Assembly (NCBI RefSeq): GCF_016901225.1
Contig: NZ_JAFEUL010000003.1
Location: forward strand, 62,001-126,000
DNA from: Actibacterium sp. 188UL27-1
GTDB taxonomy: Bacteria > Pseudomonadota > Alphaproteobacteria > Rhodobacterales > Rhodobacteraceae
Direction of reading: 5' to 3'
Length of the DNA stretch: 64,000 bases
Part shown: in pieces, positions 1 to 9,159 of the stretch
Position numbering within the stretch: position 1 is the stretch's first letter
Layout: each line of letters opens with the position of its first letter
Translations under genes and position numbers: made by a program
Notes under the pieces: generated by a model
Database searches by the model: none
Told to the model about the DNA's origin: nothing
Seen by the model: only the letters and a program-made list of their open reading frames with translations

Positions 1-1
1 T

Positions 2-112
2 GGCGATATCGACCTGATCGCCTGCGACGACCATCCCCACAGCCGGTTCATCAATCAAAAGGTGGAGATTTTCGCCCCATTAGATAGAACGGATATCACA
101 TGCCCGGATTGA
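2..112 (+). CDS. C-terminal end of a truncated protein, possibly OmpA-like
   Basis: An open frame enters from the left edge and ends at TGA 110-112, giving 36 residues that include IACDDHPHSR and NQKVEIFAP. The NQKVEIF stretch resembles the end of OmpA-type peptidoglycan-binding domains (NxRVEI), but too little is present to assign a family. It overlaps the start of the following decayed gene by 13 nt, which suggests the two were once an operon. The function is not recognised beyond this hint. Confidence 0.5.
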   Translation, partial: GDIDLIACDDHPHSRFINQKVEIFAPLDRTDITCPD

Positions 113-1176
113 CAGCAGCGGCCCTTGCCGTTGGCATATGCTTGGCCGGTGGCGCGCTCCACGCCTGAAGTATGCAATGCGGGCAGGACTACACGGTGCA
201 GCGGGGGGATTTTCTCTCCTCAATCGCTGCGGCCGCCTATGGGGAAGCAACCGCCTTCACACAGATCTACCGGGCGAATTCCCGAGCCATCGGGCCGAAC
301 CCTGCGTTGATCCGCGCCGGCATGTCTCTGCGGATCCCCTGCCTGGACGGTGACCTTGTGCCCTCCACCGCAAGTACCGAGACGGTCGGACGGGGCGCAA
401 CGGTGGAAGCGCTGCCAAGCCCGGCCGAAAGCCGCCCTATTCGCGTTTTAGCCGCCACCGATTGGGGGCCGTTCACCAACGAGGAGCAAGACCAAGGCGG
501 CATGCTGACCGACATCATCAATGTCGCCCTCGAACAGGCAGATGGCGATCCCGACTACCAGATCGATTTCGTCAATGATTGGAACGCACATCTGCAGCCG
601 CTGATCAGCGATCATGCCTATGACTTCAGCATCGGTTGATGCGCCCCAACTGCGATCTGGTCGAGCGGTTGGAGGACGAATCGAAATTTCGCTGCAACAA
701 CCTGAACTTCACAGAACCGCTTTATGAACAGGTTCTGGGATATTTCAGCACGGTGGAGGCCGGCACCTTCACCGATCATGCCGCGATGGAAGGTAAATCA
801 TCTGTCGGCCCGCGGGCTATCCCGTGGCCACATTGACAGAGGCTGGCTTGACCGAACCCACAATTACATTGGTCCGCGCCGAAAGCCCGCTGGCCTGTGT
901 TGAAAGCCTGATCAGCGGCGAGTCTGATATTGCCCTTCTGGATATCGACACGGCCACCGGTCACATCGCTGACCTAGACGCCGGGGACAAGATCGTGCTG
1001 AGCGAGGGCCTCAACAGTACCTTGCCCTGCGCGCCGTTATTGCAAAAACCCATCCACAGAGCACCGAACTGGTCGAGGTGATTAATAGTGGCCTGCGGAA
1101 AATGAAGGATTCGGGGCTTTGGTTTGAAATCGTCCGGCGCCACCTGACCGAACACCGGCAAAAGACCCAATCCTGA
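100..1176 (+). pseudogene. Decayed periplasmic protein: LysM-like segment plus family-3 solute-binding domain
   Basis: Joining the frames gives a secreted protein of about 357 residues: signal peptide (MPGLTAAALAVGICLAGG), a LysM-like segment starting CGQDYTVQRGDFLSS, then a bacterial extracellular solute-binding family 3 domain. The domain is recognisable from AATDWGPFT, GYPVATLTEAGL and ESDIALLDIDTATGHIAD. Four lesions are visible. TGA at 166-168 follows the signal peptide. Three apparent one-base deletions lie near 637 (a Trp codon before MRPNCDL), near 800 (before CRPAGYPV) and near 1015 (before YLALRAVIAK). The frame runs 1, 3, 2, 1 and the true end is TGA 1174-1176. No functional product is expected. 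A sequencing artefact is less likely, because four independent lesions fall in one gene while the neighbours are intact. Confidence 0.85.
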
Positions 1177-1302
1177 CCAAGCCGCCCTTTGGGCGCACCG
1201 GAACCTTCAAAGCAAGGCCATGCCATATCCAACCGGCCTGGCCTAATCACTCTGCCGCCAGATCTTTGCTTAAAGCGAAACCGCCATGTTGGTCACCGCA
1301 GC

Positions 1303-1965
1303 CTAGTTGATGAACGGTGCACCATCGCCCCACAGGGCCTGTACGCGCTGATCTCGCCCGCAAGCCTCGCGATATAGCTTGTAAGCCTTAGCCTTGCTGC
1401 GTGGCCCGAACCGGGTGACGATCACCTTGGTGCTTTTGGAATAATCCTGATGGTAGGCCCCCGCCGGGTAAAACGGGCCTGCCTGCCGAATAGGGGTCAC
1501 AACCTTGAGGCCAAGTTGCCTTTGCGCTTTGGTTTTTTCGGCTTCGGCTACCTTAGCCTGATCGGCATTGGTCGCAAAGATCGCAGTGGCATAATGCGCG
1601 CCCCGATCACAGAATTGCCCACCTGCATCCGTTGGATCCACCGAGCGGAAAAACAGGTTGATCACCTGGGCATAGGAAATCTGCGCGGGGTCAAACGTGA
1701 TCTTCACGGCTTCCAAATGGCCGGTACCGCCTTTGCTCACTTGCTTGTAAGTCGGGTTGGCAACGTCGCCGCCGATAAATCCTGATACAGCTTCCGCCAC
1801 GCCTTTAACCTGTTCAAAGTCGTGCTCGACACACCAAAAGCATCCACCAGCCACAATGGCGGTCTCCAAAGGGGCGGCCTCAACACGGGTGCACTCAGCC
1901 ACAATCCCAAACAGGATCGCGATGCTCAAAAGCATGGGTTTGATCTGTTGAAAGGTCCAGGTCAT
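1303..1965 (-). CDS. msrA: Peptide-methionine (S)-S-oxide reductase MsrA, exported
   Basis: MsrA reduces methionine-S-sulfoxide in oxidised proteins. The catalytic motif GGCFWCVEHDFEQ is present, with the nucleophile at Cys42, followed by the usual GGxxxNPTYxxVxxGxTGHxExVxxxFDP pattern. The first 30 residues form a signal peptide (hydrophobic MLLSIAILFGIVAE, then VEAA), so this copy should work in the periplasm. The start at 1965 has AGGGAG about 8 nt upstream. An in-frame upstream ATG at 2025 lacks such a site and would precede the signal peptide. Length is 220 residues, normal for the family plus leader. It is divergent from the aminotransferase gene. Confidence 0.93.
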   Translation of the reverse strand: MTWTFQQIKPMLLSIAILFGIVAECTRVEAAPLETAIVAGGCFWCVEHDFEQVKGVAEAVSGFIGGDVANPTYKQVSKGGTGHLEAVKITFDPAQISYAQVINLFFRSVDPTDAGGQFCDRGAHYATAIFATNADQAKVAEAEKTKAQRQLGLKVVTPIRQAGPFYPAGAYHQDYSKSTKVIVTRFGPRSKAKAYKLYREACGRDQRVQALWGDGAPFIN

Positions 1966-2064
1966 CTGCGTTCTCCCTATCGTTGTCTCTACCCTTGCTG
2001 CGCCGTGTCGACCCATGCAATCCATGTGTCTGTGATCTCACGAACCAGTGACGCAAGGTGAGCG

Positions 2065-2991
2065 ATGGGAACCATGACTGAAACAATCACCACCCATCAG
2101 GCTGATGAAGATACGCGTAATGCTCATATTCAGATCTATGTCGACGGCGTTTTACGCCCTCGCGATCAGGCCATGGTCAGTGTGTATGACAGTGGCTTCA
2201 TGCTGGGCGATGGCATCTGGGAAGGGCTGCGCCTTTATCACGGGCGATGGGCATTTCTGGACGATCATCTTGACCGGCTGTTCGAGGCCGCCAAGGCGAT
2301 CGACCTGGATATCGGTCGCGACCGCGCGGGGGTAACCGCCGCGCTGGAGGAGACGCGCCAAGCCAACGATATGGAAACCGATGCCCATGCCAGGTTGATG
2401 ATCACACGCGGGGTTAAGATCCGGCCGTTTCAGCATCCGTCGCTTAGCCGCTCTGGCCCGACTTTCGTGATCATCATGGAGCATTCCACGCCGTCGCTCC
2501 CCCGCCCGCTTCGCCTGGCCACCGTGCCCCACATCCGTGGGCTGCCCATCAGCCAGGATCCAAAACTGAACAGCCATTCCAAGCTGAACTGCGTCCTTGC
2601 CTGCATCGCTGCCGAGAAGGCCGGCGCCGATGAAGCGCTGATGCTTGATGCCCATGGCTTTGTGAACACGACCAATGCCTGCAACTTTTTCATCGTCAGA
2701 AAGGGCCAGGTTTGGACGTCGACCGGGGATTACTGCATGAACGGCATCACCCGGCAAAAGGTCATCGATCTGTGCCGCGCCGACGGGATCCCGGTTTTTG
2801 AACGTAACTTTTCGTTGGTCGAGACCTACGGCGCGGATGAGGCATTTCTGACGGGCACATTTGGCGCCCAGACCCCCGTGGGGCAGATCGATGGGCGCGT
2901 GATCGGACGCGGTGGGCCAGGGCCAGTGACGCAACATATCCGGCAGTTATATGCGGATCATATGTATGCCGTATGTATGGATTCTGCATAG
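2065..2991 (+). CDS. Class IV PLP-dependent aminotransferase (D-amino-acid/branched-chain type)
   Basis: The 308-residue protein follows the class IV aminotransferase pattern: VYDSGFMLGDGIWEGLR near residue 42, RLMITRG, the PLP lysine candidate in SKLNCVLACIAAEKAG (K173), and FGAQTPVGQIDGR near the end. Start 2065 has AGGTGAG just upstream; Met4 at 2074 is an alternative. Where the family usually has Glu (pattern GxVxEGxxxNxF) this protein reads GFVNTTNACNFF, so the residue that normally contacts the PLP ring nitrogen is Thr202. Substrate cannot be assigned. The gene is one base from the following sulfotransferase-like gene, so the two are probably cotranscribed. Confidence 0.85.
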   Translation: MGTMTETITTHQADEDTRNAHIQIYVDGVLRPRDQAMVSVYDSGFMLGDGIWEGLRLYHGRWAFLDDHLDRLFEAAKAIDLDIGRDRAGVTAALEETRQANDMETDAHARLMITRGVKIRPFQHPSLSRSGPTFVIIMEHSTPSLPRPLRLATVPHIRGLPISQDPKLNSHSKLNCVLACIAAEKAGADEALMLDAHGFVNTTNACNFFIVRKGQVWTSTGDYCMNGITRQKVIDLCRADGIPVFERNFSLVETYGADEAFLTGTFGAQTPVGQIDGRVIGRGGPGPVTQHIRQLYADHMYAVCMDSA

Positions 2992-2992
2992 G

Positions 2993-3718
2993 ATGTGCGC
3001 CCTGAAAATCGCGATGTGGTCCGGTCCGCGGAACCTGTCGACGGCCATGATGTATGCCTTTGCGCAGCGCCCGGATTGTGCCGTGGTAGACGAGCCGTTC
3101 TATGGCGCCTACCTGCACGAAACCGGGCTGGACCACCCGATGAAAGACCAGATTATCGCCGGGATGGAGACCGACGCCGAGGTTGTGGCGGCCCAATGCA
3201 GCCTGGTGGCTCCCACCGCGAAACCCATCTACTATCAAAAGCATATGACCCATCACATGCTGCCATCCTTCCCATTAGGTTGGCTAGCAGATGTGACGAA
3301 TGTCTTCCTGATACGTCATCCCGCCCGAGTCGTGGCCAGCTACCTGGCCAAGCGGGAGAACCCGAAACTGGGAGAGCTTGGATATGTCCAGCAGATTCAG
3401 ATTTACGACCGATGCCTTGCAATGGGGCAAGCGCCCATTGTGATCGACGCGACCTTATTCAGGCGCAACCCACTGGAAAATATGATGAAAATATGTGCAG
3501 CACTCAATCTGGAAAACGCCGAAACCATGCTCAGATGGCGTGCTGGTGGCCATCCGTCTGACGGCATCTGGGCCAAACACTGGTACGGTGCTGTTCATCA
3601 AAGCACCGGTTTCGCCGGTCCCGAAGCTGATTTGCCGGATCTTACCGGCCCGGCTGCGACCCTCGCCAAATCCGCATTACCATTCTACCTAAGCCTATAC
3701 GAAAAAAGGCTATTTTAG
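2993..3718 (+). CDS. Sulfotransferase-like protein
   Basis: The N-terminus ([20 protein letters not shown]) matches the PAPS 5'-phosphosulfate loop region of sulfotransferase-like P-loop proteins, and [15 protein letters not shown] matches the 3'-phosphate-binding motif. Length is 241 residues. Start 2993 follows the aminotransferase stop by one base; a longer frame begins inside the upstream gene and is less likely. Proteins of this type are often paired with class IV aminotransferases in marine bacteria, and the acceptor is unknown. Its stop overlaps the convergent argG stop by 9 nt (3710-3718). Confidence 0.75.
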   Translation: MCALKIAMWSGPRNLSTAMMYAFAQRPDCAVVDEPFYGAYLHETGLDHPMKDQIIAGMETDAEVVAAQCSLVAPTAKPIYYQKHMTHHMLPSFPLGWLADVTNVFLIRHPARVVASYLAKRENPKLGELGYVQQIQIYDRCLAMGQAPIVIDATLFRRNPLENMMKICAALNLENAETMLRWRAGGHPSDGIWAKHWYGAVHQSTGFAGPEADLPDLTGPAATLAKSALPFYLSLYEKRLF

Positions 3719-4927
3719 GCGGTGGTCCCGGGCGGCCAGCAGTTTCAGACGCAATGCATTCAACTGAATGAACCCCGCCGCATCCTTCTGGTCATAGGCG
3801 CCCGCATCATCTTCAAATGTGACATGGGCCTCTGAATACAGGCTGTGATCCGACCAGCGCCCCACCGTCCGGGCGCTGCCCTTGTACAATTTCAGGCGGA
3901 CAGATCCTGTCACATGATCTTGTGATTTGTCGATCAGGGCCTGCAACATCTCGCGTTCGGGGCTGAACCAAAACCCGTTATAGATCAGCTCGGCATAACG
4001 CGGCATCAATTCGTCTTTCAGGTGCGCAGCCCCCCGGTCAAGCGTGATGGACTCGATCCCGCGATGGGCCTCCAACAAAAGGGTGCCGCCCGGCGTCTCA
4101 TAGATGCCGCGCGATTTCATGCCCACGAACCGCCCCTCGACAAGATCCAGCCGACCGCATCCGTGCTTGCCCCCGAGTTCATTCAGCTTTGTCAGAAGGT
4201 TAGCGGGGCTCAGAGCCTCACCATCAACGGAGACAGCATCGCCCGTCTCGAACCCAATCTCGACATATTGCGGCAGATCGGGCGCGTCTTCAGGATGAAC
4301 CGTGCGCTGATAGACATAATCGGGCGCGTCCACTGCCGGGTCTTCCAAAACTTTCCCTTCGGACGAGGTATGCAGCAGGTTCGCATCCACGCTGAACGGG
4401 GCCTCGCCCCGCTTGTCTTTGGCGATTGGAATCTGATGTTTTTCAGCGAAATCAATCAGTTTGGTCCGGCTCGAAAGATCCCATTCCCGCCAGGGCGCAA
4501 TCACCTTGATATCGGGATTCAGGGCATAGGCGCTTAACTCAAAGCGCACTTGATCATTGCCCTTACCGGTCGCGCCATGGGCCACGGCATCTGCGCCTTC
4601 GGCGGCCGCAATCTCCACCAAACGCTTTGAAATTAGGGGCCTGGCGATGGAGGTTCCCAAAAGGTATAGCCCTTCATACACCGCGTTTGCGCGGAACATC
4701 GGAAACACGAAATCGCGCACAAACTCTTCCCGCACGTCTTCGATGTAAATGGCGCTCGCGCCCATCATCTCGGCCTTCTTGCGGGCCGGTTCCAACTCCT
4801 CTCCCTGACCAAGATCCGCTGTGAAGGTCACGACCTCGCAGCCATACTCCGTCTGCAACCATTTCAAGATGATGGACGTATCAAGCCCACCGGAATAGGC
4901 CAAAACAACTTTCTTGGGTGCAGACAT
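3710..4927 (-). CDS. argG: Argininosuccinate synthase
   Basis: ArgG joins citrulline and aspartate with ATP to give argininosuccinate, the penultimate step of arginine synthesis, in the cytoplasm. The PP-loop AYSGGLDTS lies at the N-terminus ([14 protein letters not shown]). Further family blocks follow: [23 protein letters not shown] and the C-terminal [12 protein letters not shown]. From the ATG at 4927 the protein is 405 residues, the usual family length. The frame stays open 67 codons further upstream, but that part has no homology pattern and overlaps the divergent ilvA leader. Purine-rich AAAGG lies about 13 nt before the start. Confidence 0.97.
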   Translation of the reverse strand: MSAPKKVVLAYSGGLDTSIILKWLQTEYGCEVVTFTADLGQGEELEPARKKAEMMGASAIYIEDVREEFVRDFVFPMFRANAVYEGLYLLGTSIARPLISKRLVEIAAAEGADAVAHGATGKGNDQVRFELSAYALNPDIKVIAPWREWDLSSRTKLIDFAEKHQIPIAKDKRGEAPFSVDANLLHTSSEGKVLEDPAVDAPDYVYQRTVHPEDAPDLPQYVEIGFETGDAVSVDGEALSPANLLTKLNELGGKHGCGRLDLVEGRFVGMKSRGIYETPGGTLLLEAHRGIESITLDRGAAHLKDELMPRYAELIYNGFWFSPEREMLQALIDKSQDHVTGSVRLKLYKGSARTVGRWSDHSLYSEAHVTFEDDAGAYDQKDAAGFIQLNALRLKLLAARDHRLK

Positions 4928-4982
4928 CTCAGGGCGCCTTTCGCAAAAATCGTTCGCCGGGTAGCCCGAATTTATCCGCGGG

Positions 4983-5002
4983 GCAAGGGACGCTGCCCTT
5001 GC
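4983..5002 (+). promoter_or_regulatory. Hairpin in the ilvA leader
   Basis: A perfect 7-bp inverted repeat, GCAAGGG / CCCTTGC with a 6-nt loop, is followed 12 nt later by a run of five T (5014-5018) and then the ilvA ribosome-binding site. It could be an attenuator-like element or simply a chance hairpin. No leader peptide rich in branched-chain residues was seen. Confidence 0.25.
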
Positions 5003-5034
5003 GTGCTCACCTGTTTTTGGGGCAGGGAAGCCGG

Positions 5035-6279
5035 ATGACCGCCTTTGCCGACACCGCCCACGCTGCCACGGCCCGGATGCGGGCGCTGTTTCCCCCAACG
5101 CCGCTGCAGCATAATGCGTTTCTGTCAAACCGATATGGCGCTGATATCTGGTTGAAACGAGAGGATCTGTCGCCGGTACGGTCCTATAAATTACGCGGTG
5201 CTTTCAACGCGATGCGCAAGATGCAGGCCTCCGCTCCCGACATGCAGCTGTTTGTTTGCGCCAGCGCGGGAAATCACGCGCAGGGCGTCGCTTATGTCTG
5301 TCGTCATTTCGGGGTCCGTGGTGTGATATTCATGCCGGTGACGACACCGCAGCAGAAAATCCAGAAGACAAAAACGTTTGGCGGCGACAATATCGAAGTG
5401 CGACTTGTCGGCGACTATTTCGACGACACGTTAGCGGCAGCTCAAGCGTTTTGTGCTGAGGCAGGCGGCTATTTCCTATCTCCGTTCGATGATCCAGATG
5501 TGATCGAGGGTCAAGCCAGCGTCGCCGTTGAGGTGCTGGCCGAATGCCCACGGCCAGACATGGTCATACTGCCGGTCGGCGGGGGAGGTTTGTCATCGGG
5601 GGTGACGCAATTCATGGCCTCCGAAGCTCCGGGGACCAAGATGCGCTATGTCGAGCCGACGGGTGGCGCGAGCTTGACCGCGGCACTGGCATCAGGCAAG
5701 CCAGTTTCTCTGGGAAAAGTCGATACTTTTGTCGATGGCGCAGCGGTGGCCAAAATCGGGCAACGGAATTTCGACATCCTCAAAACGGTTGATCCCGCCC
5801 ATGTGCTATGCGCGCCCGAGAACCGGATTTGTACCAGCATCGTGGAGATGCTGAATGTCGAAGGGATCGTTCTGGAGCCCGCTGGCGCGCTGTCAATTGA
5901 TGTGCTGCCCGAACTTGCAGATCAATTGCGTAGCAAGACGGTGGTTTGTGTCACCTCGGGCGGGAATTTCGATTTCGATCGTCTGCCTGAGGTGAAAGAG
6001 CGTGCGCAGCGGTATCTTGGCCTTAAGAAATATCTCATCCTGAGGTTGCCCCAACGACCTGGTGCTTTGCGCGATTTCCTGGGACTGTTGGGGCCCAATG
6101 ATGACATCACCCGGTTTGAGTATCTTAAGAAATCAGCGCGCAACTTTGGGTCGGTTCTGATGGGCTTGGAGGCGCGGGATGCCGCGGATTTCCCTGAACT
6201 TTTTCGGCGTCTTGCCGAAGCCGGTTTTGTCTTTGACGACATCACCGATGACGAAACCTTGGTCGAATTCGTCATCTGA
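5035..6279 (+). CDS. ilvA: Threonine ammonia-lyase (threonine dehydratase)
   Basis: IlvA is a PLP enzyme that deaminates threonine to 2-oxobutanoate, the entry to isoleucine synthesis. The PLP-lysine motif [11 protein letters not shown] and the phosphate-binding GGGGLSSG are present. Residues from about 330 ([16 protein letters not shown]) to the end form a single ACT-like regulatory domain. The start at 5035 is preceded by GGCAGGGAAGCC; the in-frame extension upstream of it looks non-coding. Length is 414 residues, typical of the shorter bacterial form. The gene is divergent from argG, with a 107-nt shared promoter region. Confidence 0.94.
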   Translation: MTAFADTAHAATARMRALFPPTPLQHNAFLSNRYGADIWLKREDLSPVRSYKLRGAFNAMRKMQASAPDMQLFVCASAGNHAQGVAYVCRHFGVRGVIFMPVTTPQQKIQKTKTFGGDNIEVRLVGDYFDDTLAAAQAFCAEAGGYFLSPFDDPDVIEGQASVAVEVLAECPRPDMVILPVGGGGLSSGVTQFMASEAPGTKMRYVEPTGGASLTAALASGKPVSLGKVDTFVDGAAVAKIGQRNFDILKTVDPAHVLCAPENRICTSIVEMLNVEGIVLEPAGALSIDVLPELADQLRSKTVVCVTSGGNFDFDRLPEVKERAQRYLGLKKYLILRLPQRPGALRDFLGLLGPNDDITRFEYLKKSARNFGSVLMGLEARDAADFPELFRRLAEAGFVFDDITDDETLVEFVI

Positions 6280-6288
6280 TAGCCCGTG

Positions 6289-6630
6289 CTAGCTCGCAAT
6301 CTTGATGTCCGCACTGGCGGTGAATTCGGCGCGTGCAAGCTGATAAGATTTGATGACTATGGGTAAATCGATCTGATCGAATTTCTGCTCCATCGCCCTT
6401 ATTTCTCCTATTTGACAATGCTTGGCGAGTTCAGAGAACCCCAAATTCAACGCGCATCCCTTCAGAAAATGAAGGGCTTGCTCAAGGTCATTTTCGCTCA
6501 CTCCATTTTTCAGATCGCGGATCGCTGCATCGGCCTCATCCAGAAAAAGCTCCACGATCTCCGCAAAGCCGTCATTGCCCACTTCATTGCGCAGTTCGTT
6601 AACACGGTCCCAGTCGATCATGTTGTACAT
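6289..6630 (-). CDS. Stand-alone histidine phosphotransfer (Hpt) protein
   Basis: This is a 113-residue all-helical protein with the Hpt core EQALHFLKGCALNLGFSEL. His54 is the predicted phosphorylated residue in the HxLKG motif. Such proteins shuttle phosphoryl groups between hybrid kinases and receivers in the cytoplasm. Met4 (6621) is an equally possible start, and no strong ribosome-binding site separates the two. It is divergent from a receiver-PP2C phosphatase gene, its most likely partner by position. The unlinked hybrid kinase at 51333 is another possible donor; this is inference. Confidence 0.85.
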   Translation of the reverse strand: MYNMIDWDRVNELRNEVGNDGFAEIVELFLDEADAAIRDLKNGVSENDLEQALHFLKGCALNLGFSELAKHCQIGEIRAMEQKFDQIDLPIVIKSYQLARAEFTASADIKIAS

Positions 6631-6783
6631 CCATTCGTTTCGACGGGTTCGGTATAGTGGCCTTGGGTTAAGCTTTTCCTTAATGCCGCAAAATATGTGT
6701 TACAGGAGGCGCGTTTATCGCCTGTTAAAGTCGGTGTGCCAAAGTACGGGTTGGATCAGGCATCAACCACTCCGGAGGAACAT

Positions 6784-8070
6784 GTGAACGCCGGAATAAG
6801 TCCAATGGATGCCACCGAAAGCGATGTTGATCGCGCAAGGTCGCGTTCCGTCCTGATCGTTGACGACAGCCGACTTCAGCGCAAGATCCTGTCCTCACTC
6901 TTGTCGCGCTGGGGGTTTGAAACTTGGGAAGCCGAGTCGGCTGAAGCGGGTCTGGCCATATGTATGTCTGCCTCGCCCGATTTCGTCATCAGTGACTGGA
7001 TGATGCCGGGGATGACCGGACCGGATTTTTGCAAAGCTTTTCGTCAGTTAGAGCGTGAGTCCTACGGCTATTTCCTGCTTTTGACGTCCAAAAGCGAAAA
7101 GGCAGAGATTGCTCTGGGCCTGGATGCCGGTGCCGATGACTTTCTGACCAAACCTGTCAGTTCCGAAGAATTGCGCGCCCGGTTGACCGCAGGTGAGCGG
7201 ATCCTGCGCATGCAGGAGGAGCTTGTGGCGAAGAACAGGCTCGTGACCGAAACGCTCGATAAGATGAATGCGCTATACGACTCGGTTGATCGTGACCTTC
7301 AGGAAGCGCGCAAACTTCAGCAATCCCTGGTGAAAGAGCGGTACCGGTCCTTTGGGGCGTCCGATTTGTCTCTTTTGCTGCGCCCCAGCGGGCATGTTGG
7401 GGGTGATCTGGTCGGATTTTTTCCGATAAGTGCCCGCCGCGTGGCATTGTTCGCCATTGACGTGTCCGGGCATGGTATCGCGTCTGCGTTGATGACCGCG
7501 CGACTGGCCGGCTATCTATCCAGTTCGTCTCCTGATCAGAATGTGGCCCTGATCGAAGGTGAGTTTGGGATTTACGACTCATATCCCCCTGACCAAGTTG
7601 CAAAAATCCTCAACCATTTGACTCTGACCGAAATGGAAACGGAGAACTACTTTACAATGGTTTTCGCGGACCTCGATCTGGTTTCGGGGGAGGTGCAGAT
7701 GGTGCAAGCTGGTCACCCGCATCCGTTGATCCACCGCGCCAATGGCGAGATCGAACATGTTGGCGCAGGTGGGCCACCCATCGGCCTCATCCCCGAGATG
7801 GATTACGATACATTTACCGTTCGACTTTCAGCCGGTGATCGGTTGTGCATTGTCTCCGACGGCGTGACGGAATGCCCCAATGCGGATGGCGAACTGCTGG
7901 ATGATGCGGGCACTGCTGATCTTTTGCGCCGCAATCGCGATGTCAAAGGCACGGCATTCATGGAAGCTTTGACGTGGGATCTGTCGAAATATGCAGGCGA
8001 ACAGGACTTTCCAGACGACATCTCTGCCATCCTGTTCGAGTTTGGCGGCGCTAAAGTGAACGCAGACTGA
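6784..8070 (+). CDS. Response regulator with PP2C/SpoIIE-type phosphatase output
   Basis: Residues about 20-140 are a receiver domain (VLIVDDSRLQRK; phosphoacceptor Asp71 in VISDWMMPGMTG; LTKPVS). A coiled-coil linker follows (about 140-185), then a PP2C/SpoIIE Ser/Thr phosphatase domain with metal-binding motifs GGDLVGFF, IDVSGHG, IVSDGVTE and DDISA. The start is taken as GTG 6784 because GGAGGA (6774-6779) sits directly before it. An upstream frame to 6697 would bypass this site, and the adjacent ATG is followed immediately by a stop. The architecture is that of partner-switch regulators such as RbaY, which dephosphorylate an anti-sigma-factor antagonist. No antagonist or anti-sigma gene is adjacent here. 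Confidence 0.9.
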   Translation: MNAGISPMDATESDVDRARSRSVLIVDDSRLQRKILSSLLSRWGFETWEAESAEAGLAICMSASPDFVISDWMMPGMTGPDFCKAFRQLERESYGYFLLLTSKSEKAEIALGLDAGADDFLTKPVSSEELRARLTAGERILRMQEELVAKNRLVTETLDKMNALYDSVDRDLQEARKLQQSLVKERYRSFGASDLSLLLRPSGHVGGDLVGFFPISARRVALFAIDVSGHGIASALMTARLAGYLSSSSPDQNVALIEGEFGIYDSYPPDQVAKILNHLTLTEMETENYFTMVFADLDLVSGEVQMVQAGHPHPLIHRANGEIEHVGAGGPPIGLIPEMDYDTFTVRLSAGDRLCIVSDGVTECPNADGELLDDAGTADLLRRNRDVKGTAFMEALTWDLSKYAGEQDFPDDISAILFEFGGAKVNAD

Positions 8071-8126
8071 CTCAGCCATGCCGGGACGTTACCCTGATGA
8101 TTGGGGCGCAAACCGAAGGTAGATGC

Positions 8127-8573
8127 CTAAGAACCGCACTGCGCGAGAGCTGATGACAGCGCCGCGCCGGATCCACGCAGGTTAAATGTCCATAACTCAC
8201 CGTTAGACAGGCCAACCGCAAAAGCCATCTGCTCTTTCAGCAAGGTAACCTGTTCTGGCCCGATCTTTGCGCTGATGGCAAAAAATTCGGGGCCGAACCC
8301 AGCGGCTGCTTCCACCTCGCCCTCCAGATCCCGCACGCCCCCTCCACCGATGCTCAGAAACATCGGGTACTCATCGCCGATTTTCACAGCCCATGCGCCC
8401 AAGCTGACGAGCGAAAAGGATGGTGTGTTGCCCTCGCAGGTCAGATAGACACAGGTTTCATCCGCATCATCCGAACAAATGGAGGCATATTCCCGCCCGT
8501 CATGGTCAAACGTACTCCACTGGGCATTGGCGGGCAGCGGGATGAATAGCAGGCTGAGTAGGAAAAGACGCAT
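8127..8573 (-). CDS. Secreted small protein, unknown function (paralogue A)
   Basis: This 148-residue protein has a clear signal peptide (MRLFLLSLLFIPLPANA) and a mature part with four Cys residues (CSDDADETC, LTCEG, AQCGS) that may form disulfides in the periplasm. Its layout parallels the next upstream gene: WSTFDHDGREYASICSDD compares with WRTLDYGGDNNRAGAMSCTND, so the two look like diverged duplicates. The start at 8573 begins the signal peptide and has AGGA about 9 nt upstream; a longer frame to 8693 would overlap the upstream gene. It is probably the last gene of a leuC operon. No known family was recognised. Confidence 0.7.
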   Translation of the reverse strand: MRLFLLSLLFIPLPANAQWSTFDHDGREYASICSDDADETCVYLTCEGNTPSFSLVSLGAWAVKIGDEYPMFLSIGGGGVRDLEGEVEAAAGFGPEFFAISAKIGPEQVTLLKEQMAFAVGLSNGELWTFNLRGSGAALSSALAQCGS

Positions 8574-8634
8574 TAACGGGTATCCTAAGAGATAAGACAG
8601 AGCCATGTCACCCGGGATGGTTCGAAACGCCACT

Positions 8635-9159
8635 CTATTTCGCGCAAAGTTCTGGCATTTGCCCCATCGCGAAACCGATATATCCAGTTTCAAAGGCGGT
8701 TCGACGACCGTCAGGGGGGCTGACGGTTATAGGGCGCTTGGTATCCCCATCCTCTAACTCCGCAAAACTCTCAACAATCCGCGGATCATCTAAGCCTTGT
8801 GCGACGACCACATTGTAGGCCGTGCCCTTGACCGAAACACGTTTCGCCGCCAGCTGAAAGCGCGCCCCATCCGGGAGGTCGATCCGCACCTTGGTACGCC
8901 GCGGTTCGGCCGGATCACGCTGAAGATCGCGCACAAAGCCGAGGTCTGAGAAGGTGAGCTTGGTCTGGCCCCGCCTTTCACAGGCAAAGTGCATGCAGGC
9001 CATGTGCAGGTAATCATTTGTGCATGACATGGCACCAGCACGGTTGTTGTCGCCGCCATAGTCCAAAGTTCGCCATGACTCATAGTCCCGCGCGGCCACT
9101 GAGCCGGCCGGCAATGCGACACCCAATCCGATGGCCAACACCACCGCCAGACGCCGCAC
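8635..9159 (-). CDS. Secreted small protein, unknown function (paralogue B)
   Basis: A 174-residue protein with a signal peptide (MRRLAVVLAIGLGVALPAGS, cleavage near VAA). The mature part is Cys-containing: SCTNDYLHMACMHFACERR near the front and a C-terminal GQMPELCAK. It starts with GTG at 9157-9159, overlapping the leuC stop by one base (TAGTG), which implies translational coupling to leuC although no role in leucine synthesis is evident. It appears related to the downstream gene. I do not recognise a family. Confidence 0.72.
   Translation of the reverse strand: MRRLAVVLAIGLGVALPAGSVAARDYESWRTLDYGGDNNRAGAMSCTNDYLHMACMHFACERRGQTKLTFSDLGFVRDLQRDPAEPRRTKVRIDLPDGARFQLAAKRVSVKGTAYNVVVAQGLDDPRIVESFAELEDGDTKRPITVSPPDGRRTAFETGYIGFAMGQMPELCAK

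Noticed and set aside
3710-3718. Nine-base overlap of the sulfotransferase-like and argG 3' ends
   Set aside because: Short convergent stop overlaps are common in compact genomes; no regulatory role can be argued from sequence alone.
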